Positions 11,977 through 15,032 of a stretch of DNA of 15,032 nt are shown here, piece by piece. Position numbers and translations under genes: made by a program. Position 1 is the stretch's first letter. Each line of letters starts with the position of its first letter. Below the pieces are notes generated by a model. That model did not search any database. It had not been told where the DNA came from and saw only the letters and a program-made list of their open reading frames with translations. The stretch is from Chloroflexota bacterium (GTDB lineage Bacteria; Chloroflexota; Anaerolineae; UBA7937; JACPPX01): positions 1 through 15,032 of the forward strand of contig JACPPX010000086.1 of assembly GCA_016190785.1 (NCBI GenBank), written 5' to 3'.

Positions 11977-14208
11977 CAGCGCGTAACGATGACCAGTGTA
12001 AGGGCCCTCGCAATCACCTTTGGGATCAAATCCAGAGGCGGTGACAGTACCCTCAACAATGGTCTCACCGCCAGAGACATAGAAGCGAGCACTATGTTCT
12101 TCACGGATGTTGCTACCGCCGAGATTATAGGTCCAGGTCCAGGATGCTTGGCCCGAGGAACCCCAAGTAACGGTGGCTGTGGCCCCCGTTTCGTGATCAG
12201 TTATCTGGTTTCCGCGGAGGGTGAAGGCAGCAACTACCGTGCCTCCATAAAAGGCGCTGGGGCAGGAAATTTGGCCCTGGCCTTCATAACTCCCGTCGAA
12301 GTTTTGAACTGGTGCAGAGGGAGTGGGAGTGGGAGGTTCCACCGTTGGGGTGGGGGTCTCCGGTCCCGGCACTTCAGGGGTTGGAGTCTCCTCAGTAGTC
12401 GGAGAACCCAATCCCTGCTTCTGGGCGGTGAATGAATGCAAACAGCGCATTTCGGAGCTACCGCCTTCTGCGGTTTCAGAGAAAGAGAAGGTCTGTTCTC
12501 CCTGGACCAGAACCTGGTCGGATCCTGGGGCGGTGGTGAACTGGACATTCAAGTCTGCCTGGGCCTTCCCAAACTCATTATTTTCCGACCAGGTGCCCGC
12601 GGCTCGGCCCTCTGGACCGATAGTGAGAGGTTGGTCTACATAGCCAATGTAAAGCTTGTTGCCAATTACCCCAAATTGAAATGATTCGTTGCTGGTAAAT
12701 CTGGAGAGGTAGCGATCGTGCTCGACGACATCGCCTCCGATACAGGTAATCTGTACCGAGGCTAAATAAATACCATCTAAGGGACTTGGTTCAGGTTCTT
12801 GGAGAAATGCTTCCAACCATCCCTGGCGCCAGGGCTCATCCTCTACTTTGGCAACATAGCCGGAAGCGCCCTGGATGGCAGAGGCTAATCCTTGGCGGGT
12901 TTGGAGGCATTGTAGGTCGCCATTGCACCAGGGTACGCCGGAAAGAAGATGGTTCTGGGCGCGGAGTTGGGCATCAAGATAACGCACCGCCTCGCGGTCT
13001 CCCTGGCCCAGGGCGAGAAGGGCCTCGGTCTTGGCGGAATCAATCTTTGCCTGAGCATTCTCCAAGGCGGCGGCTGATTGCTGATCGGTGAGGTTAAGGC
13101 TGAAAGGGGCCGGCTCAGCAGGCAGTGAATTCCAGGCTGCTCTTGCATCCTTCGGGGATAGGTCACCGGAAGCGATGTTCTGGGCGGTAGTTCCTAGTTG
13201 GGTGGCCCAGTCGAGGACGGAACGGTGGTAATCCGCTAATTCCGATGGTGGGGTAAAGGCGGCAAGCTCATCCCGGGCCTGAAGAATGCGGTCCGCGACC
13301 TCCTGCATCCCTAGATCAATCTGAGGCAGAAGGAGAGGGGCAGCCGAGAGGCCACTCTTGGCGGTGAAGGTCAGGCCATTGGAGAGCAGGGCTGCGGTAT
13401 CGGCGGGTTCCCGCACCTCGAGGTTGTCAAAGGTGCAGTGGGCTTGCGGGGCATTGTTGGCAAAACAGCCAAAGCCGATGAATCCTCCGCCGTATTCGGG
13501 GAGCTCACGGCGCATCACCTGTTTCCCATTGATAGAAGCGCTCAGGTTCCCGTTTTCGATCATCAGCCGCACATCATTGGTAGCATTCCCGCGGATGATG
13601 GCCGCGGATGTGACCCACTCTCGGATGAACTCCCATTCTCCTTCAACATATCGACCGAGCATCACAAAGCCGTCTCCGGAGTAGGCAAATTCGTAGAAAT
13701 TGCCGGGGTCTGACATGCCAAACAGCACGGACATCCCATTATCGCCGCTGGCACCTATTTGGGTCGCTTGGATGTACAGGTCAAAGTCGGTGAGCAACTG
13801 GGCTTCGGACCAGCCGAACCACCAGAGATCCCCTTGCGACGCAGGGTCATTACGCAGGTGGTAGGCACCATCTCGGATCGCCACCTCATTTCCCAAATCA
13901 TCCGGGCCGTACTCAAACCACTCATTGCGATTATCGGAGAAATCGTCTTCCAGAATCAGGGTTCCGCTAGGCAATAGGCTTGTCATGATCTCATCGCCGA
14001 TGGATTTGGCAACCAGGGCTTCGACCGCCGCATCTTGGATGAGATTAAGGGCTTCGCTGTTGAGCGGAGTCTCGGTCCCCGGCCAAGTTATGGAAATGTT
14101 TATCAGCCCGCTGCTAAATAGCAATACGACAGCAAAGAGCGCTGCCACTCCTCCAGCGCCCAGTATCCCCACAACAGTGAGGCAGGCCAGTAATTTTTTG
14201 GGACTCAA
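11974..14208 (-). CDS. Exported multidomain protein, probably membrane-anchored, unknown function
   Basis: 744 residues. The N-terminus (K4, K5, hydrophobic 6-37) has no clear cleavage site, so it may stay as a membrane anchor. Residues about 84-268 form a beta-rich LamG/DUF1080-like jelly roll (FSDNRNEWFEYGPDD; GDNGMSVLFGMSDPGNFYEF; NLSASINGKQV; FDNLEV) of a type that often binds carbohydrate. A helical stretch covers about 298-470. Two related beta domains follow, 476-596 and 636-744, joined by a Thr/Pro linker (602-633). Eight cysteines outside the anchor pair neatly by position: C248-C258, C428-C434, C489-C589, C649-C733, consistent with disulphides outside the cell. No catalytic motif is seen. 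The start is TTG 14208, supported by AAAGGAG 8 nt upstream and the promoter beyond. It lies between the intact tRNA-Glu and its remnant. Confidence 0.85.
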   Translation of the reverse strand: MSPKKLLACLTVVGILGAGGVAALFAVVLLFSSGLINISITWPGTETPLNSEALNLIQDAAVEALVAKSIGDEIMTSLLPSGTLILEDDFSDNRNEWFEYGPDDLGNEVAIRDGAYHLRNDPASQGDLWWFGWSEAQLLTDFDLYIQATQIGASGDNGMSVLFGMSDPGNFYEFAYSGDGFVMLGRYVEGEWEFIREWVTSAAIIRGNATNDVRLMIENGNLSASINGKQVMRRELPEYGGGFIGFGCFANNAPQAHCTFDNLEVREPADTAALLSNGLTFTAKSGLSAAPLLLPQIDLGMQEVADRILQARDELAAFTPPSELADYHRSVLDWATQLGTTAQNIASGDLSPKDARAAWNSLPAEPAPFSLNLTDQQSAAALENAQAKIDSAKTEALLALGQGDREAVRYLDAQLRAQNHLLSGVPWCNGDLQCLQTRQGLASAIQGASGYVAKVEDEPWRQGWLEAFLQEPEPSPLDGIYLASVQITCIGGDVVEHDRYLSRFTSNESFQFGVIGNKLYIGYVDQPLTIGPEGRAAGTWSENNEFGKAQADLNVQFTTAPGSDQVLVQGEQTFSFSETAEGGSSEMRCLHSFTAQKQGLGSPTTEETPTPEVPGPETPTPTVEPPTPTPSAPVQNFDGSYEGQGQISCPSAFYGGTVVAAFTLRGNQITDHETGATATVTWGSSGQASWTWTYNLGGSNIREEHSARFYVSGGETIVEGTVTASGFDPKGDCEGPYTGHRYAL

Positions 14209-14254
14209 TTGATGGTCTCCTTTCCGACCAGTATGTATTAGACTAGAAAGCGTA

Positions 14255-14282
14255 ATTATACATAATGTTGGGACTTTGTCAA
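14255..14282 (-). promoter_or_regulatory. Near-perfect sigma70 promoter of the exported-protein gene
   Basis: On the minus strand TTGACA (14282-14277) and TATAAT (14260-14255) are both exact consensus, with a 16-bp spacer. The predicted start is near 14248, with a leader of about 40 nt carrying AAAGGAG (14223-14217) before the TTG start codon. The -35 begins only 9 nt beyond the tRNA 3' end, so the gene does not depend on read-through from the tRNA. Confidence 0.85.
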
Positions 14283-14291
14283 ACGGGGAGG

Positions 14292-14364
14292 TGCCCCCAC
14301 GGGAATTCGAATCCCGGTTTCCACCTTGAAAGGGTGGCGTCCTAGGCCTCTAGACGATGGGGGC
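14292..14364 (-). tRNA. tRNA-Glu, anticodon UUC
   Basis: A 73-nt tRNA with discriminator A. Acceptor strands GCCCCCA (14364-14358) and TGGGGGC (14299-14293) pair perfectly. The anticodon stem CCACC/GGTGG closes loop CTTTCAA, giving anticodon TTC (UUC), which reads GAA/GAG. The T-arm CGGGA/TCCCG encloses TTCGAAT. The D-arm has the CTAGAGGCCTAGG sequence usual for tRNA-Glu. The terminal CCA is not encoded: the gene is followed by CCT. Confidence 0.97.
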
Positions 14365-14384
14365 CGGTCGAGTGGACAACTTCA

Positions 14385-14390
14385 ATTCTA
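14385..14390 (-). promoter_or_regulatory. Possible -10 element of tRNA-Glu
   Basis: TAGAAT on the minus strand lies 20 nt before the tRNA 5' end, a reasonable distance for a short precursor leader. No good -35 is seen 16-18 bp upstream. The tRNA could also be transcribed from a promoter before the neighbouring gene. The gap 14365-14463 holds nothing else recognisable. Confidence 0.3.
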
Positions 14391-14463
14391 CCACAGGAAG
14401 GCCAAACGCCTGGAGAATAAGAGGTCAGGCAGTGCTCGATTGATTTTTTCCAATAGTTGAACC

Positions 14464-15032
14464 TTAGCAAATCTCAATCGCTTTTCCGCCTATGATAGTG
14501 AGATCCCCGAAAAGCCCGTGTGTTTCTAGTGTGGTAACTCCTGGAGAGATAAGAAGTGGCCTTGGCCAAGGCAAGTGACCTTCGATAGTAACCTCCAGAG
14601 CTGGCCAGGTTCTGATTGCTTCATTAATCTGCTTCCACCACCGCTCTGCCGAGTCCTCAGAAGTACTAATGGCTCGTGCTAATTTCTCCCGTTCTTCACT
14701 GCTCAGTTTGGGTGAAATCCCTTCTAGCATTTTTTGAGATTGCAGCCAACCCTGATGAGCACGTTCTTCAACATCTTGGCGGAAGCGATCCTTTTTTAGG
14801 TCTTTGAACTGCAAGAAGATATTAAGATTTTTCGCGGGAGCAGATATAGTTATATTCCTACCGCTTGGGGCTACCTCAAGATCATCAAGATTGCCAGCGA
14901 CCACCCAATCATTTCGCTCCATTTTCAGAATGGTTTCCCCATCGGAGCCGGGAATATCCTTATTTAGTAGTAGATAACCCATCTCATCCCTCTCAACCCA
15001 GATCAAGCTTCTGTCTTTAAACTGAATCAATA
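14464..15032 (-). CDS. Unknown protein, 5' end outside the window (partial)
   Basis: At least 188 residues are encoded, ending at TAA 14464-14466. The first TTG in frame lies 2 nt from the window edge and the frame is still open there, so the true start probably lies outside. The visible part has charged beta-like strands at the beginning (LIWVERDEMGYLLLNKD), a very charged helical middle with many Lys/Glu, and a hydrophobic C-terminal section (LEVTIEGHLPWPRPLLISPG). There is no signal peptide, membrane helix or motif in the visible part. It is AT-richer than the argF-der block. I do not recognise the family. It runs in the same direction as tRNA-Glu, 99 bp upstream of it. Confidence 0.7.
   Translation of the reverse strand, partial: LIQFKDRSLIWVERDEMGYLLLNKDIPGSDGETILKMERNDWVVAGNLDDLEVAPSGRNITISAPAKNLNIFLQFKDLKKDRFRQDVEERAHQGWLQSQKMLEGISPKLSSEEREKLARAISTSEDSAERWWKQINEAIRTWPALEVTIEGHLPWPRPLLISPGVTTLETHGLFGDLTIIGGKAIEIC

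Noticed and set aside
12323..12684. Open frames on the plus strand within the exported-protein gene
   Set aside because: They are antisense shadows of a gene with clear start, promoter and domain structure; no ribosome binding site or protein-like motifs.
14170..14208. Possible lipobox (LLAC) at the start of the exported protein
   Set aside because: The cysteine is at residue 9, too close to the start for a signal peptide; the hydrophobic stretch continues to about residue 37.
1..15032. CRISPR array, transposase, integrase, toxin-antitoxin or phage genes
   Set aside because: No regularly spaced repeats with spacers and no matching protein motifs were seen on either strand.

Overview
The window looks like a piece of a bacterial chromosome, most probably from the Chloroflexota (inferred, not proven). 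The clues are proteins with Thr/Pro 'TPTP' linkers, an excisionase-type HTH fused in front of a receiver domain, a four-domain YbbR protein, frequent GTG/TTG starts, and a GC-rich core with AT-richer edges and intergenic regions. Most genes are housekeeping. I see no phage, CRISPR, toxin-antitoxin or transposase gene.

Layout. Positions 46-731 (+) hold a small unknown gene and a VanZ-like membrane protein, closed by a strong terminator. Then comes scpA on the minus strand, with a possibly leaderless start. Positions 1502-1939 have no intact gene and hold hairpins, a short direct repeat and a possible gene remnant. A clear sigma70-type promoter then drives a response regulator (2013-2597, +), which is followed by a terminator. 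About 400 bp of AT-rich DNA (2653-3056) carries two perfect, inverted DnaA boxes and leads into a long plus-strand run: argF, a TPR protein, cdaA (c-di-AMP synthesis), ybbR (its likely membrane partner) and der (ribosome-assembly GTPase). These genes overlap or lie within about 20 nt of each other. A second run with its own promoter candidate follows: a MIP18/DUF59 protein, the Fe-S carrier ATPase Mrp, and a flavin reductase.

The right part is transcribed leftward: a partial unknown gene, tRNA-Glu(UUC), and a 744-aa exported multidomain protein with a near-perfect promoter that starts 9 nt beyond the tRNA 3' end. Immediately after that protein's stop codon lies a degraded copy of the 3' part of the same tRNA-Glu, in the same orientation. 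This 'intact tRNA - cargo - tRNA 3' fragment' arrangement is what tRNA-targeted integration leaves behind, but no integrase is present. Just left of it, the flavin reductase is followed by a 69-nt ghost of a second reductase C-terminus.

The strongest items for follow-up are the tRNA-bounded cargo gene, the DnaA-box region upstream of argF, and the flavin reductase remnant. Everything was read by eye; no database search was run.
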